This document shows positions 54,009 through 63,489 of a stretch of DNA of 64,000 bases, piece by piece. Position 1 is the first letter of the stretch. Each line of letters begins with the position of its first letter. Both the position numbers and the translations under genes were made by a program. The notes under the pieces were generated by a model. That model saw nothing but the letters and a program-made list of their open reading frames with translations. It searched no databases and was not told the DNA's origin. Origin of the DNA: Dyella kyungheensis (lineage in GTDB: Bacteria > Pseudomonadota > Gammaproteobacteria > Xanthomonadales > Rhodanobacteraceae); NCBI RefSeq assembly GCF_016905005.1, contig NZ_JADIKC010000010.1:129801-193800 (forward strand). The letters are read 5' to 3'.

Positions 54009-57000
54009 TCACAGCTCCCGCGAAGGATGCGGACGGCGCTTGCGGCGATGGCGCTCGATATAACGCTCAACGGCGAAGTAGAAGCCGGGAAGAACGAACA
54101 GCGTCAGCAGCGTGGCGATGGGCAGGCCGCCCACCACCACCGTGGCGAGACCGCGTTGCACGTCGGTGCCTACGCCTGTCGCAAGCGCCGCAGGAAGCAT
54201 GCCGACGCTGGCCACCGTCGCAGTCATCAGCACCGGGCGAAAGCGCTCCGCGGCTCCTTCCAATACGGCATCACGCAGCGCATGCCCGTGCCTGCGCACG
54301 CGGTTGATGTTGGACACCATGATGATGCCGTTCTGCACCGCCACGCCAAACAAGGCGATGAAGCCCACCGCCGTGGCGATATTCAAGGTCTCGCCGCGCA
54401 GGTGCAGCGAAATCAGGCCGCCCACCGTCGCCAGCGGCACCACCGCCAGCACCATCACCGCCTGATGCAGCTTGCCGAACTCGGCGAACAGGAGCACCAG
54501 CATGATGCCCATCACCAGCGCCATCACCACGGCAAGGCGGGCTTGCGCACGCCGTTGGTTCTCGAACGTGCCGGCCCATTGCAACTGGGTGTTCTGCTTG
54601 TCGAAGTGCACCTTGGCGTCGATCTGCTGCTGAGCGTCGGCCAGGTATTCGGACAGGGCGCGATCGCGGTTGTCCACGCGGATGGTGATCTGCCGCCGGC
54701 CCTCCTCATGCGCAATGGTGCTTTCGCCGGTCTTGAAGCGGATATCCGCGACCTGCTTCAGCGGTACCTGCGCGCCTCCGGCCGAGGTCAGCGGCAGTTG
54801 GCCGATCGCCTCGATGTTGTTGGCGGTTTCGTTCGATACACGCGTGGTCACGTTGTAGATACGGTCGCCCACATAGACCTGGGTCACCGGCGCGCCGCCG
54901 ATGGCCGTCTGGATGAGATTGCTGATATCGCCGATGTTGATGCCGTAGCGCGCCGCCGCATCGCGGTCCGCCGTGATGGCCAATTGAGGAATCGGCGGCT
55001 CCTGGAAGATCGACGCTTCGGCCGTGCCGCGTACCCCATGCAACACGTCGACGATCTGGTTGCCCACGCGACGCAGTTCGGCGAGGTCGTCGCCATAGAT
55101 GCGCAACACCAGCGGACTGTGCGCGCCGCCGATCATGTCGTTCTCGCCATCGACGATCGGCTGGCTGATGCCCACCGAGACGCCGGGAATCTGCTGCATG
55201 CGGGCATTGAAGCGGCGCAGGAAGGCCGCCTTGTCATCGCCACGGGGCCAGCTGTCGTACGGCTTGAGTCCAACGCCGGCCTCGACGTGCGACGGCGTCC
55301 ACGGATCGGTGCCGGTATCGTTGCGCCCCAGCTGCGTCACCACATAGGACACCTCGGGAAACTCGCGAATCACCCGGCGAAGATCGGCGGTCATCTCACT
55401 GGCCTTGTCCAGCGACAGGCCGGAGGGCATCTGCACCTGCAACCACAGCGAGCCTTCGTCCAGCTCCGGCAGGAACTCCCGGCCGATGGTCGCACCCAGC
55501 AGGAGCACGCCGAGCAACGCCACGCCGGCTATCGCATAGACCACCGGCAACCGCCCAAGCAGCTTGCCCAGTGTCGAGGTGTACGCGGCCTGCAGGCGCT
55601 CCAGAGGCCTGTTGCGGAACATCTTGCGCGGCTTGCGCAAGGCGAAGTACGCGAGCCCCGGCGTGAGCGTCACCGTGCACAGCAGCGCGGCCAGCAAGGC
55701 GTAGCCCACGGTGAAGGCCATCGGCCGGAACAGCTTGCCCTCGGCGTGCTCGAACGCGAACAGCGGCAGGTAGGCGGTGATGATGATCAGCGTGGCGAAG
55801 AAGATCGAGCGCCCGACATGCTTGGTCACCGTCATCACGTCGTCTTCGGTGAGGATCGAGTTCGGCCTCTCCTCGCGGCGCCGCAGGATGGCCTCGGTGA
55901 CCACGATGGTGCCGTCCACGATCACGCCGAAATCGATCGCGCCGAGCGAGAACAGGTTCGCCGGCATATGGGTGAACTGCATCAGGATGAACACGGTGAC
56001 CAGCGACATGGGAATCGCCACCGCCGCCACCATCGCCGACCGGGGGCTGCCCAGGAACAGGATAAGCACGATGCACACCAGCCCCACGCCTTCCATCACT
56101 GTGTGGAATACCTTCTCCTTGGTCGCATTCACCAGATCGTCGCGATCGATGTACGGCACGATACGCACGTCCTGTGCGGCCAGTTGCTGGTTGAGCTTGT
56201 CGACCGTGGCGTGGATGTTCTCCAGCACGCGCGAGGGGTTCTCGTACTTGAGCAGGTCGACGATGCCTTCGATGGTGTCCGGATTGTTGTCCTTGCCCAG
56301 GATGCCCTGCCGCACCTGGTGGCCGTACTGCAGCTTGCCCAGGTCGCGCACCAGTACGGGCACGCCGTTGCTCTGGGTGACCACGATGTCCCCCAGTTCC
56401 TTCAACGTGTGCACCATGCCGATGCCGCGCACGATGTACGACTGATCGCCCCGCGTGATGCGTCCACCACCCGCGTTCGACGTGTTCGAGGAGATCGCGC
56501 TCGTCACCTGGTTCACGCTCACGCCGTAGTGCAGCAGTTGCGCGGGATCGAGTTCGAGCTGGAACTCCTTGGTGAAGCCGCCGAAGATGTCCACGTTGGC
56601 GACGCCCGGAATCTTCTGCAGCGCCGGAATCACCACCCAGTTCTGCAGCTCTGACAGCTGCATCAGGTTCTTGCTGGTGGATTCGAGCGTGTAGCGATAG
56701 ATCTCGCCCGCGGGGCCGGACACCGGATCGAGACTCGGCGTGATGCCCGGCGGCAGCGTGGCTTGCGCGATGCGCTCCGTCACCCGCTGGCGCTCCCAGT
56801 AGTCCTCGGCGCCGTCCTTGAACACCAGCGTGATCAGCGACAGGCCGAACGTGCTGCTGGAACGCATGGCCACCAGGCCGGGCGTTCCAGCCAGCGCGCG
56901 TTCCAGCGGCGTGGTGATCTGCTGCTCGATCTCTTCGGCAGCAAGTCCCGGCACCTGCGTGGTGACCTGCGCAGTGACGTCGCTCAGTTCCGGGTACGCC

Positions 57001-57110
57001 TCGATGGCCAGCTGCGTCCACGAGTAGTAGCCGAAGCACAGCACCAGCACCGCCACCACGATGAAGATCACGCGCTTCTGGAAGCAGAAGTGGAAGATCG
57101 CATTAATCAT
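54009..57110 (-). CDS. RND efflux pump inner-membrane subunit, CusA/CzcA (HME) type
   Basis: A 1033-residue RND permease with twelve expected spans. TM4 contains DFGVIVDGTIVVTEAILRR, the Asp-Asp-Glu proton relay of heavy-metal RND pumps. The N-terminal FQKRVIFIVVAVLVLCFGYYSW and the IPMSLVTVF region also fit. Substrate is not certain: the family exports divalent or monovalent metals, but no metal regulator or His-rich tail is present. It overlaps the adaptor gene by 8 bp. Confidence 0.93.
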   Translation of the reverse strand: MINAIFHFCFQKRVIFIVVAVLVLCFGYYSWTQLAIEAYPELSDVTAQVTTQVPGLAAEEIEQQITTPLERALAGTPGLVAMRSSSTFGLSLITLVFKDGAEDYWERQRVTERIAQATLPPGITPSLDPVSGPAGEIYRYTLESTSKNLMQLSELQNWVVIPALQKIPGVANVDIFGGFTKEFQLELDPAQLLHYGVSVNQVTSAISSNTSNAGGGRITRGDQSYIVRGIGMVHTLKELGDIVVTQSNGVPVLVRDLGKLQYGHQVRQGILGKDNNPDTIEGIVDLLKYENPSRVLENIHATVDKLNQQLAAQDVRIVPYIDRDDLVNATKEKVFHTVMEGVGLVCIVLILFLGSPRSAMVAAVAIPMSLVTVFILMQFTHMPANLFSLGAIDFGVIVDGTIVVTEAILRRREERPNSILTEDDVMTVTKHVGRSIFFATLIIITAYLPLFAFEHAEGKLFRPMAFTVGYALLAALLCTVTLTPGLAYFALRKPRKMFRNRPLERLQAAYTSTLGKLLGRLPVVYAIAGVALLGVLLLGATIGREFLPELDEGSLWLQVQMPSGLSLDKASEMTADLRRVIREFPEVSYVVTQLGRNDTGTDPWTPSHVEAGVGLKPYDSWPRGDDKAAFLRRFNARMQQIPGVSVGISQPIVDGENDMIGGAHSPLVLRIYGDDLAELRRVGNQIVDVLHGVRGTAEASIFQEPPIPQLAITADRDAAARYGINIGDISNLIQTAIGGAPVTQVYVGDRIYNVTTRVSNETANNIEAIGQLPLTSAGGAQVPLKQVADIRFKTGESTIAHEEGRRQITIRVDNRDRALSEYLADAQQQIDAKVHFDKQNTQLQWAGTFENQRRAQARLAVVMALVMGIMLVLLFAEFGKLHQAVMVLAVVPLATVGGLISLHLRGETLNIATAVGFIALFGVAVQNGIIMVSNINRVRRHGHALRDAVLEGAAERFRPVLMTATVASVGMLPAALATGVGTDVQRGLATVVVGGLPIATLLTLFVLPGFYFAVERYIERHRRKRRPHPSREL

Positions 57111-58212
57111 TGAGCAGGACTCCGCCCTTCACCACCACGCGATCGCCGGCCTTGAGTCCCTTCACTACCCGGGCATCAGCGGATTCGTCATAGCTCAGCA
57201 ACACCGTGCGACGCTCGAACGTCCACGGCGACACTTCGACGAATACGGTGGTGTTGTCGTTGTTCATCAGCAGCGCGGACTCAGGCACGAAGACCTGCGC
57301 GGGTTGCGGCACCGCGATGCTGGCCTTGGCGAACATGTTCGGCTTCAGGCGTCCATCCGTGTTCGCGAACACGGCGCGCACCATGTCGCGGCGCGTGTCC
57401 GCCTGCAACACCTGGCTGACAAACGCCACCTGGCCGTGGAACAGTTGATCGGGATAGGCCGACAGCGTGGCGTCCACGGCTTGTCCCTTGGCGATGCCGC
57501 CCAGGTCGGATTCGGGCACGTTGGCCGTGATCCAGACCGAGTCGAGATCGGCGATGGTCATCAGTGGCGTGGTGGTGTCGTTGGCATACGTGCCGGGAGT
57601 GGCAGATAGCGCCGTCACGTAACCGCTTACCGGTGCGGTGATGCGGATGCTTCGCGCGGAGCCGCCCTGGCCCGAGATGTTGATCGACTGCAACCGCGTC
57701 TGTGCGCGATCCCTTTCTGCTTGCGCCTGGTTGTAGTTGCTTTGCGCCGCTTCCAGATCCTTCACCGCATTGCCGCCCGCCTGCTGCACACCGTGTGCAC
57801 GCTCGAGACCCTTCCTGGCCAACGCGAGCGCGTCGGTGGCCTTGGCCACATCCGCATAGGCCTGTGCCATGTCGCCGGATTCGATCACCGCCAGCAGCTG
57901 GTTGCGCGCGACATGGTCGCCCAGCCCAACCTTGAGTTCGGTGATGCGCCCGGTGAGCGGCGCGACCACGTTGGCGGTGCGCGCCGGGTCCGATTCCACC
58001 GTGGCAGGAAACACCAGCGCGTGGGGTGCGGTGCGCATTTCGACGGGCGCCATGGTGAGCGCCTTGCGCAGCGGCGAACCATCGGGCACACGCAGCATGC
58101 CGTGTTCTTCCACCAACGGCGGAGGCGATGCCTGATCGTCGGCGCGATGAGAACATGCGGCCAACGACATGACGGCGAAGGCGATGAAGAAAGCTGTGAG
58201 TCGATGCGTCAT
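57103..58212 (-). CDS. RND efflux periplasmic adaptor (HlyD/MFP family)
   Basis: This 369-residue lipoprotein precursor has a lipobox SLAAC, a barrel-sandwich/lipoyl region (VVAPLTGRITELKVGLGDHVARNQLLAVIESGDMAQAY), an alpha-helical hairpin and a beta-barrel domain (SVWITANVPESDLGGIAKGQAVDA). It joins the permease to the outer-membrane factor. ATG 58212 starts a normal signal peptide; upstream in-frame residues are not convincing. First gene of the efflux operon. Confidence 0.93.
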   Translation of the reverse strand: MTHRLTAFFIAFAVMSLAACSHRADDQASPPPLVEEHGMLRVPDGSPLRKALTMAPVEMRTAPHALVFPATVESDPARTANVVAPLTGRITELKVGLGDHVARNQLLAVIESGDMAQAYADVAKATDALALARKGLERAHGVQQAGGNAVKDLEAAQSNYNQAQAERDRAQTRLQSINISGQGGSARSIRITAPVSGYVTALSATPGTYANDTTTPLMTIADLDSVWITANVPESDLGGIAKGQAVDATLSAYPDQLFHGQVAFVSQVLQADTRRDMVRAVFANTDGRLKPNMFAKASIAVPQPAQVFVPESALLMNNDNTTVFVEVSPWTFERRTVLLSYDESADARVVKGLKAGDRVVVKGGVLLND

Positions 58213-58364
58213 GGGTAATCCCCTGCAGTACTTGGCATGCATGCCCGTCACGGTCACCGACCATGAGGCAATGTTTTGCGAAGGGGATGGCGCGCGTCTC
58301 GTCAGGAGACCGAGCGCATGACCCGCTCGCGGACTGGCCGTGGTCGGCCGCCGCGTGCGGGTGT

Positions 58365-58380
58365 CACTCCGGACGGAGTG
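58365..58380. promoter_or_regulatory. palindrome upstream of the efflux operon
   Basis: CACTCCGGACGGAGTG has two 7-bp arms around a 2-nt centre and lies about 155 bp before the adaptor start. It could be an operator or an mRNA hairpin; no regulator gene is adjacent. Confidence 0.3.
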
Positions 58381-58496
58381 AACGCAGAAGCGAGGACGAC
58401 TGGGTCAGCAAGATTTTTCGATGTCAGTCGATGGGTCCGGATCCAATGTGCCGTTGCTCCGTTACAAGATAAGTACGATATCGAACGAGGCTTACG

Positions 58497-60146
58497 TCAG
58501 GTCGTCACGCGCTCGCGCACGAGACGATCCTGCAACAAGCCTGCCCGCTCCAAAGGCAGATAGGCGAGTGCCGCGAGGTGCGAGTGAATGCGCTTGAGGT
58601 CACGCAGGATGCGCAGATAGACGTCGCCGCCACCGCCGCCATCGCGGCGTTCGCGCAGCGCCCGGATATGACGCTCCGACGCTTCGTTCTCCAGCTTCCA
58701 CAGCACTTCCTTGCGCGCCACCAGTTGCTGCGCGGCACGCACATCGCCGCGCAGGAACACGGTAAGGCCAAGGCGCAGGCTTTCCATCACCTGCGCATGC
58801 ATCAAGGCCAGGTCCTGGATGTCCTCGGCCGAAAAATCCTGGCCGCGCTCGGCCTTCTTGGCGGCGAACTCCATCAGGTTGTTGGCGGTGATGTCGCCGA
58901 TGTGCTCGATGTTGATGACGAACGCGAGGATCTCCTGGCTACGCTCGCCGTCTTCCTCGTTCAAGGCTTCACCGCCGAGATCGGTGAGGTATTCGCGGAT
59001 GGCCATGCCGAGGCGATCCAGCGACGAATCCATGCGACCGATGGCGCTCGCGCGCAGCCGATCGTCCTTGCCGAATACTTCGACCAGGCCGGTGAGCATG
59101 CCTTCCACCATGTCCGCCATGCGCATGGATTCACGCGCGGCATTGGCCAGCGCCACGTTGGCCGACCCCAGCGCGCCCGCGTCGAGATATTGCGGCACAC
59201 CCGGGTCATTGGGCTTGGGCGGTTCGGGCAGCAGACGCACGAGCAGGCGGGCCAGGTTGTCCACCGGCACGATGAAGATCAGCGCAAGCGCAAGATTGAA
59301 TGCCGTATGGAAGTTCACCGCGATACGCGCGGGCGACGCGCCGAGCGGTGCGAGCCGGTGGGCGATCAGCGCAAGCATCGGCAGGCAGACCAGGCATCCA
59401 AACGCGCGCACCAGCAGATTGCCCATGGGCAGGCGTCGTGCCACTGGCGTATGCGCTTCCATCAGTGCGGGAATGGTGCCACCAAGATTGGCGCCCAACA
59501 CCAGTGCCATGGCACCCGGCGCATCGACCACACCGGCATTCGCCAGCGAGACGATAAGCAACACCACGGCCACGCTGGAATGACACGCCCAGGTGAGCAG
59601 CGCAGCCACCAGCATCGCCAGCACCGGCTCGCTGGCCAGGCTCTGCAGGATGGCACGCAAGACCTGGGCGTTCTCCACCGGCGCCATCGCACCGACCAGC
59701 AGGTGCAGCGCGAGCAGCATCAGGCCGAGACCGATGGAGACGCGACCGATGTTTTCGTAGCTCACGTCATCGGTGCGGCGATGAATGGTGAAGCCGATCA
59801 GGATCAACACCGGCGCCACCACGGCGATATCGAACGACATCACCTGCACGATCAGCGTGGTGCCCACGTTCGCGCCCAGCATTACGGCGAGGCCCGGCGC
59901 GAGACCGAGAAAGCCGCTGGCGGCGAATGAGGTCGCCATCAGACCGGTGGCCGTGCTGCTCTGGAGAACGGCGGTAACGCACACGCCAAAACCCAGCGCG
60001 GCAGGACGATGGCCGAGATAGCGACCCATCCAGCGACGCAGCGCGCTGCCATAGCCACGCAGCACACCGCTGGTGACCATGTGCGTGCCCCATAGCAGCA
60101 GGGCGACGTAGCCGGCGATGTCGAGTAGAGCGAAGGTGCCTTTCAT
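58497..60146 (-). CDS. Na+/phosphate cotransporter, NptA/YjbB family with PhoU-like tail
   Basis: This 549-residue protein has two inverted NptA repeats marked by QSSTATGLMATSFAASGFL and CHSSVAVVLLIVSLANAG, with GANVGTT and GANLGGT loops, then a cytoplasmic PhoU-like helical domain from about residue 330. It likely moves phosphate with sodium, with the tail modulating activity. Single gene, with a REP pair between it and mgtA. Confidence 0.9.
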   Translation of the reverse strand: MKGTFALLDIAGYVALLLWGTHMVTSGVLRGYGSALRRWMGRYLGHRPAALGFGVCVTAVLQSSTATGLMATSFAASGFLGLAPGLAVMLGANVGTTLIVQVMSFDIAVVAPVLILIGFTIHRRTDDVSYENIGRVSIGLGLMLLALHLLVGAMAPVENAQVLRAILQSLASEPVLAMLVAALLTWACHSSVAVVLLIVSLANAGVVDAPGAMALVLGANLGGTIPALMEAHTPVARRLPMGNLLVRAFGCLVCLPMLALIAHRLAPLGASPARIAVNFHTAFNLALALIFIVPVDNLARLLVRLLPEPPKPNDPGVPQYLDAGALGSANVALANAARESMRMADMVEGMLTGLVEVFGKDDRLRASAIGRMDSSLDRLGMAIREYLTDLGGEALNEEDGERSQEILAFVINIEHIGDITANNLMEFAAKKAERGQDFSAEDIQDLALMHAQVMESLRLGLTVFLRGDVRAAQQLVARKEVLWKLENEASERHIRALRERRDGGGGGDVYLRILRDLKRIHSHLAALAYLPLERAGLLQDRLVRERVTT

Positions 60147-60223
60147 GGCGTACCCTCCTTGGGATCAATGGGACGCATGACGCGCCCGTGGGGGCACTCG
60201 CGCGCGTCCCGAATGGATAGCTC

Positions 60224-60250
60224 GTGATTCCGGCGCATGCCGGAATCCAG
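60224..60250 (-). repeat. REP-like hairpin element, left copy
   Basis: The core ATTCCGGC...GCCGGAAT forms a hairpin. Read on the minus strand it differs from the copy at 60318-60343 at two positions, and the two face each other as an inverted pair 67 bp apart. Confidence 0.75.
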
Positions 60251-60317
60251 TGGCGATGAGCCGGGTGGTCGCCTGAAGACCCATCAGCTCTTTCGCGGCG
60301 ACCGAATCTTGCCGCTA

Positions 60318-60343
60318 CTGGATTCCGGCCTGCGCCGGAATGA
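60318..60343 (+). repeat. REP-like hairpin element, right copy
   Basis: CTGGATTCCGGC and GCCGGAATGAC flank a CTGC loop. This sequence type is widespread between genes in Xanthomonadales (family knowledge). It lies 15 bp past the mgtA stop and may stabilise or end the mgtA transcript. Confidence 0.78.
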
Positions 60344-60358
60344 CGAGCGTGGTGGGGC

Positions 60359-63028
60359 TCACAACCAGCGCCCGTACCGCTTGATGTAGACCAGCTTCAC
60401 CAGCTGCGTGAGCACGCAGTACGTAAGCACAGTCAGCGCAAGCCAGCCGAAGTACACGCCCGGCAGCGGCACCATGCCCAGCTTGCTGCCCACCGCCGAG
60501 AACGGAATCAGCATGCCGATGATGATGATCGCCGTGGTCAGCGCCAGCACCGGTGCCGAGGCGATGCTCTGCAGGAACGGGATGCGGCGCGTGCGGATCA
60601 TGTGCACGATCAGCGTCTGCGTGAGCAGGCTCTCGATGAACCAGCCCGACTGGAAGAACGACTGGTGCGCGGTCGAATTGGCGCCGAACAGATACCACAG
60701 CAGCAGGAAGGTTGTGATGTCGAAGATCGAGCTGACCGGTCCGATCCACACCATGAAACGGCCGATATCGCTGGCGTCCCACTTGCGCGGCTTGCGCAGG
60801 TACTCGTCGTCCATGCGGTCGAACGGAATCGACAGCTGCGAGATGTCGTACAGCAGGTTCAACACCAGGATCTGCAGCGGCAGCATCGGCAGGAACGGCA
60901 GGAACGCGCTCGCCACCAGCACCGAGAACATGTTGCCGAAGTTGGAGCTGGCGGTCATCTTGATGTACTTGATGATGTTGCCGAAGGTGATGCGACCTTC
61001 GATCACGCCCTCTTCCAGCACCATCAGGTTCTTTTCGAGCAGGATGATGTCCGCCGATTCCTTGGCGATATCGGTGGCGGTATCCACCGAGATGCCCACG
61101 TCGGCCTCGCGCAGCGCCGGCGCATCGTTGATGCCGTCGCCGAGGAAGCCCACCGTGTGGCCCTGGCGCTGCAACGACTTCACCACGCGCGCCTTCTGCA
61201 ACGGCGACATCTTGGCGAACACGGTGGTGCGCTTGACCAGTTCGTCCAGCTCGTCGTCGTTCAAGGGCTCGATGTGCTTGCCCTGTGCGGAGTGCTCCAC
61301 GTCCAGGCCCACTTCGCGGCAGATCTTGCGCGTCACCGCCTCGTTGTCGCCGGTGATCACCTTCACTTCGACGCCGTGGTGATGCAGCGCCGCGATGGCG
61401 GTGGCCGCGCTGTCCTTCGGCGGATCGAGGAAGGCCAGGCAACCGACCGCGATCAGGTTGCTTTCGTCCGCCACGCCATAGGCGCGGCCGGCCGGCGGCT
61501 GGCGCTTGATCGCGACCACCAGCACGCGCAGACCATCCTCGTTGAGGCCGCGCGTCATGGCCTTGATGTCGGCGCGCATCTCGTCCGTCATCGGCAGGAT
61601 CTCGTCGCCCGCCTTGGCCGACGCGCAGATCGACAGCATTTCCTCGACGGCGCCCTTGCACACCAGCAGCTCATTGCCGTCGCCGTTGCCCAGCACCACC
61701 GACATGCGGCGGCGCTGGAAGTCGAACGGGATCTCATCGACGATGCGGTAGTGCTGCGCGACCACTTCCAGGTCGCGATGGGTCAGCACCGCCTTGTCCA
61801 TCAGGTTCTTCAGGCCGGTCTGGAAACGGCTGTTGAGATAACCGTATTCCAGCGCTTCGTCCGACTCCTCGCCGTACAGATCGAGGTGGCGTTCCAGCAC
61901 GATCTTGTCGAGCGTCAGCGTGCCGGTCTTGTCGGTGCACAGCACATCCATCGCACCGAAGTTCTGGATCGCGTTGAGGCGCTTCACCACCACCTTGCGC
62001 TTGGACATCGCCAGGGCGCCCTTGGCGAGGTTCGCCGTGACGATCAGCGGCAGCATCTCGGGCGTCAGGCCCACCGCCACCGACAGCGCGAACAGGAACG
62101 CTTCCCAGAAGCTGCCCTTGTCGTACCAGTTGATCGCCAGGACGATCGGCACCATCACCAGCATGAAGCGGATCAGCAGCCAGCTGACGCTGTTCACGCC
62201 GCGATCGAAGCTGGTCTGCACGCGCTCGCCCACGATGGTGCGCGCCAGCGAGCCCAGGTAGGTACGCGAACCGGTCGCAACGACCACCGCCGTCGCGCTG
62301 CCGCTCACCACGTTGGTGCCCATGTAGCAGACGGTGGGCAGATCCAGCGGATTGTCGCCGTGCTGGCTGCCTTCCATTTCGTCGGCGCCATGCAGGTGCG
62401 CAGGGGCGGACTTCTCCACCGGCAGCGATTCGCCGGTGAGGATGGCCTGGCTGATGAACAGGTCCTTCGCCGAGACCAGGCGCAGGTCGGCGGGCACCAT
62501 GTCGCCCGCAGCGAGATGCACGATGTCGCCGGCAACCAGTTCGCTCACCGGCACTTCGATGCGTTCGCTATGGCCGTCGGACGCGCGGCGCGTCACCGTG
62601 GCCGTGTTGCGCACCATCGCCTTGAGTTTTTCGGCGGCCTTCGAGGAGCGGTATTCCTGGGTGAAGCTCAGCAACACGCTGATGCCCACCATCACCGCGA
62701 TGATGATCGGCCCGGTGAGGTCGGAGCTGTCCGTCGCCAGCTGCACGATCGCCAGCACCAGCAGCACGATGATGAACGGGTTCTTGAACGCCGTCAGCAA
62801 CTGCACCGACCAATGCGGCGGCTTCTCGTGCGACACCTCGTTGAGGCCGTCACGGTCCAGCCGTTCGGAAATCTGTTCTTCGTTGAGGCCGGCGGCGCTG
62901 GTATCGAGCGCTGCGTACAACGCTTCGTTGTGGCGGAACGCTTCCTGCGCGACCGCCACGCGCACCGGCGCGGCGGCGCTCGTGCCGGCCGTCTTGCCTG
63001 CGACGGACTGGGTGGAGTGCTTGAACAT
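60359..63028 (-). CDS. mgtA: magnesium-translocating P-type ATPase
   Basis: An 889-residue P3B-type ATPase: an N-terminal cation-ATPase domain, LTGESLPVEKSA actuator motif, the phosphorylation site DKTGTLT near residue 365, VKVITGDNEAVT and GDGINDAPALR hinge motifs, and ten expected spans. It imports Mg2+ into the cytoplasm at low external Mg2+. ATG 63028 is preferred; an in-frame ATG at 63055 would add nine residues. A long structured leader with two small ORFs precedes it. Confidence 0.96.
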   Translation of the reverse strand: MFKHSTQSVAGKTAGTSAAAPVRVAVAQEAFRHNEALYAALDTSAAGLNEEQISERLDRDGLNEVSHEKPPHWSVQLLTAFKNPFIIVLLVLAIVQLATDSSDLTGPIIIAVMVGISVLLSFTQEYRSSKAAEKLKAMVRNTATVTRRASDGHSERIEVPVSELVAGDIVHLAAGDMVPADLRLVSAKDLFISQAILTGESLPVEKSAPAHLHGADEMEGSQHGDNPLDLPTVCYMGTNVVSGSATAVVVATGSRTYLGSLARTIVGERVQTSFDRGVNSVSWLLIRFMLVMVPIVLAINWYDKGSFWEAFLFALSVAVGLTPEMLPLIVTANLAKGALAMSKRKVVVKRLNAIQNFGAMDVLCTDKTGTLTLDKIVLERHLDLYGEESDEALEYGYLNSRFQTGLKNLMDKAVLTHRDLEVVAQHYRIVDEIPFDFQRRRMSVVLGNGDGNELLVCKGAVEEMLSICASAKAGDEILPMTDEMRADIKAMTRGLNEDGLRVLVVAIKRQPPAGRAYGVADESNLIAVGCLAFLDPPKDSAATAIAALHHHGVEVKVITGDNEAVTRKICREVGLDVEHSAQGKHIEPLNDDELDELVKRTTVFAKMSPLQKARVVKSLQRQGHTVGFLGDGINDAPALREADVGISVDTATDIAKESADIILLEKNLMVLEEGVIEGRITFGNIIKYIKMTASSNFGNMFSVLVASAFLPFLPMLPLQILVLNLLYDISQLSIPFDRMDDEYLRKPRKWDASDIGRFMVWIGPVSSIFDITTFLLLWYLFGANSTAHQSFFQSGWFIESLLTQTLIVHMIRTRRIPFLQSIASAPVLALTTAIIIIGMLIPFSAVGSKLGMVPLPGVYFGWLALTVLTYCVLTQLVKLVYIKRYGRWL

Positions 63029-63111
63029 GACTCGCTTCCGTGAAATCGGTGACATCTGAGCCGGACCAGCGAGTCGGCGGGGCTAGCCCGCGCGTGACGC
63101 CAATACCTGCG

Positions 63112-63192
63112 CTACGAACTTCGGCGCAATCGATGCCACAAGACTGGTGGAGGCCAGCCCTTGCACGGCAGTTCGAAGCGCGAGGTCTTCAT
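63112..63192 (-). CDS. 26-codon proline-containing leader ORF upstream of mgtA
   Basis: The ORF begins at ATG 63192 inside the stop of the 80-codon ORF (TGATG), so it can be read by reinitiating ribosomes, and ends at TAG 63112-63114, 83 bp before mgtA. It encodes a basic peptide with Trp13-Pro-Pro-Pro16 (CCT CCA CCA). Proline-rich leader peptides (MgtL, MgtP) control Mg2+ transporter genes in enterobacteria by ribosome behaviour at prolines, so a similar role is inferred. No sequence similarity to MgtL is claimed. Confidence 0.5.
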   Translation of the reverse strand: MKTSRFELPCKGWPPPVLWHRLRRSS

Positions 63193-63434
63193 CAGTGACT
63201 GGATACCAGCTGCAGATGACGATGCGCTTGCGAAACGGCATGTTCCGGCCGGCGGGCACCCTGGCGGGCGCGCGGAGCCTCGGAAGAACGGTGCAGATCG
63301 GACGACGGGGAATCCTGCGCCTCGCCCAGCGGGGCAGGCACAGTAATCGTCCAGGAACGACGGGTATCGGCACGACGGCTCGCCAGCGGGCGGGCTGCCA
63401 CACGCAGACGGAAGAATTCGCGAAGGAGCTTCAT
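63192..63434 (-). CDS. 80-residue basic protein or leader ORF upstream of mgtA
   Basis: ATG 63434 has GAGGAG about 9 nt upstream, the best ribosome binding site in this region. The product starts MKLLREFFRLRVAARPLASRR and is rich in Arg, Ser, Pro and His, with no membrane span. Codon choice (CGT/CGC, CTG, GCC) looks coding. It ends in the start codon of the next small ORF. I do not recognise a family; it may act as a translated leader rather than a stable protein. Confidence 0.55.
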   Translation of the reverse strand: MKLLREFFRLRVAARPLASRRADTRRSWTITVPAPLGEAQDSPSSDLHRSSEAPRARQGARRPEHAVSQAHRHLQLVSSH

Positions 63435-63489
63435 GGCCCTTTCTCCTCATTAACGGCGCCAACGGCACCGTCAGAGGTGGGCCGGTCTT

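Noticed and set aside
54027..56654. Long open frame opposite the RND pump gene
   Set aside because: Same shadow composition, overlapping a well-supported gene; no ribosome binding site or domain.
58578..59930. Long open frame opposite the Na/Pi cotransporter gene
   Set aside because: Shadow of the NptA and PhoU-like coding sequence; composition is His/Gln/Arg-rich without structure.
60602..63043. Very long open frame opposite mgtA
   Set aside because: It is antisense to a clear P-type ATPase, has a His/Arg/Gln-biased composition typical of GC-rich shadow frames and no family-like motifs.
63083..63250. Third open frame across the mgtA leader encoding a peptide starting MPFRKRIVICSWY
   Set aside because: Open and not implausible, but it lacks a ribosome binding site and overlaps two frames with better start signals; kept only as an alternative reading.
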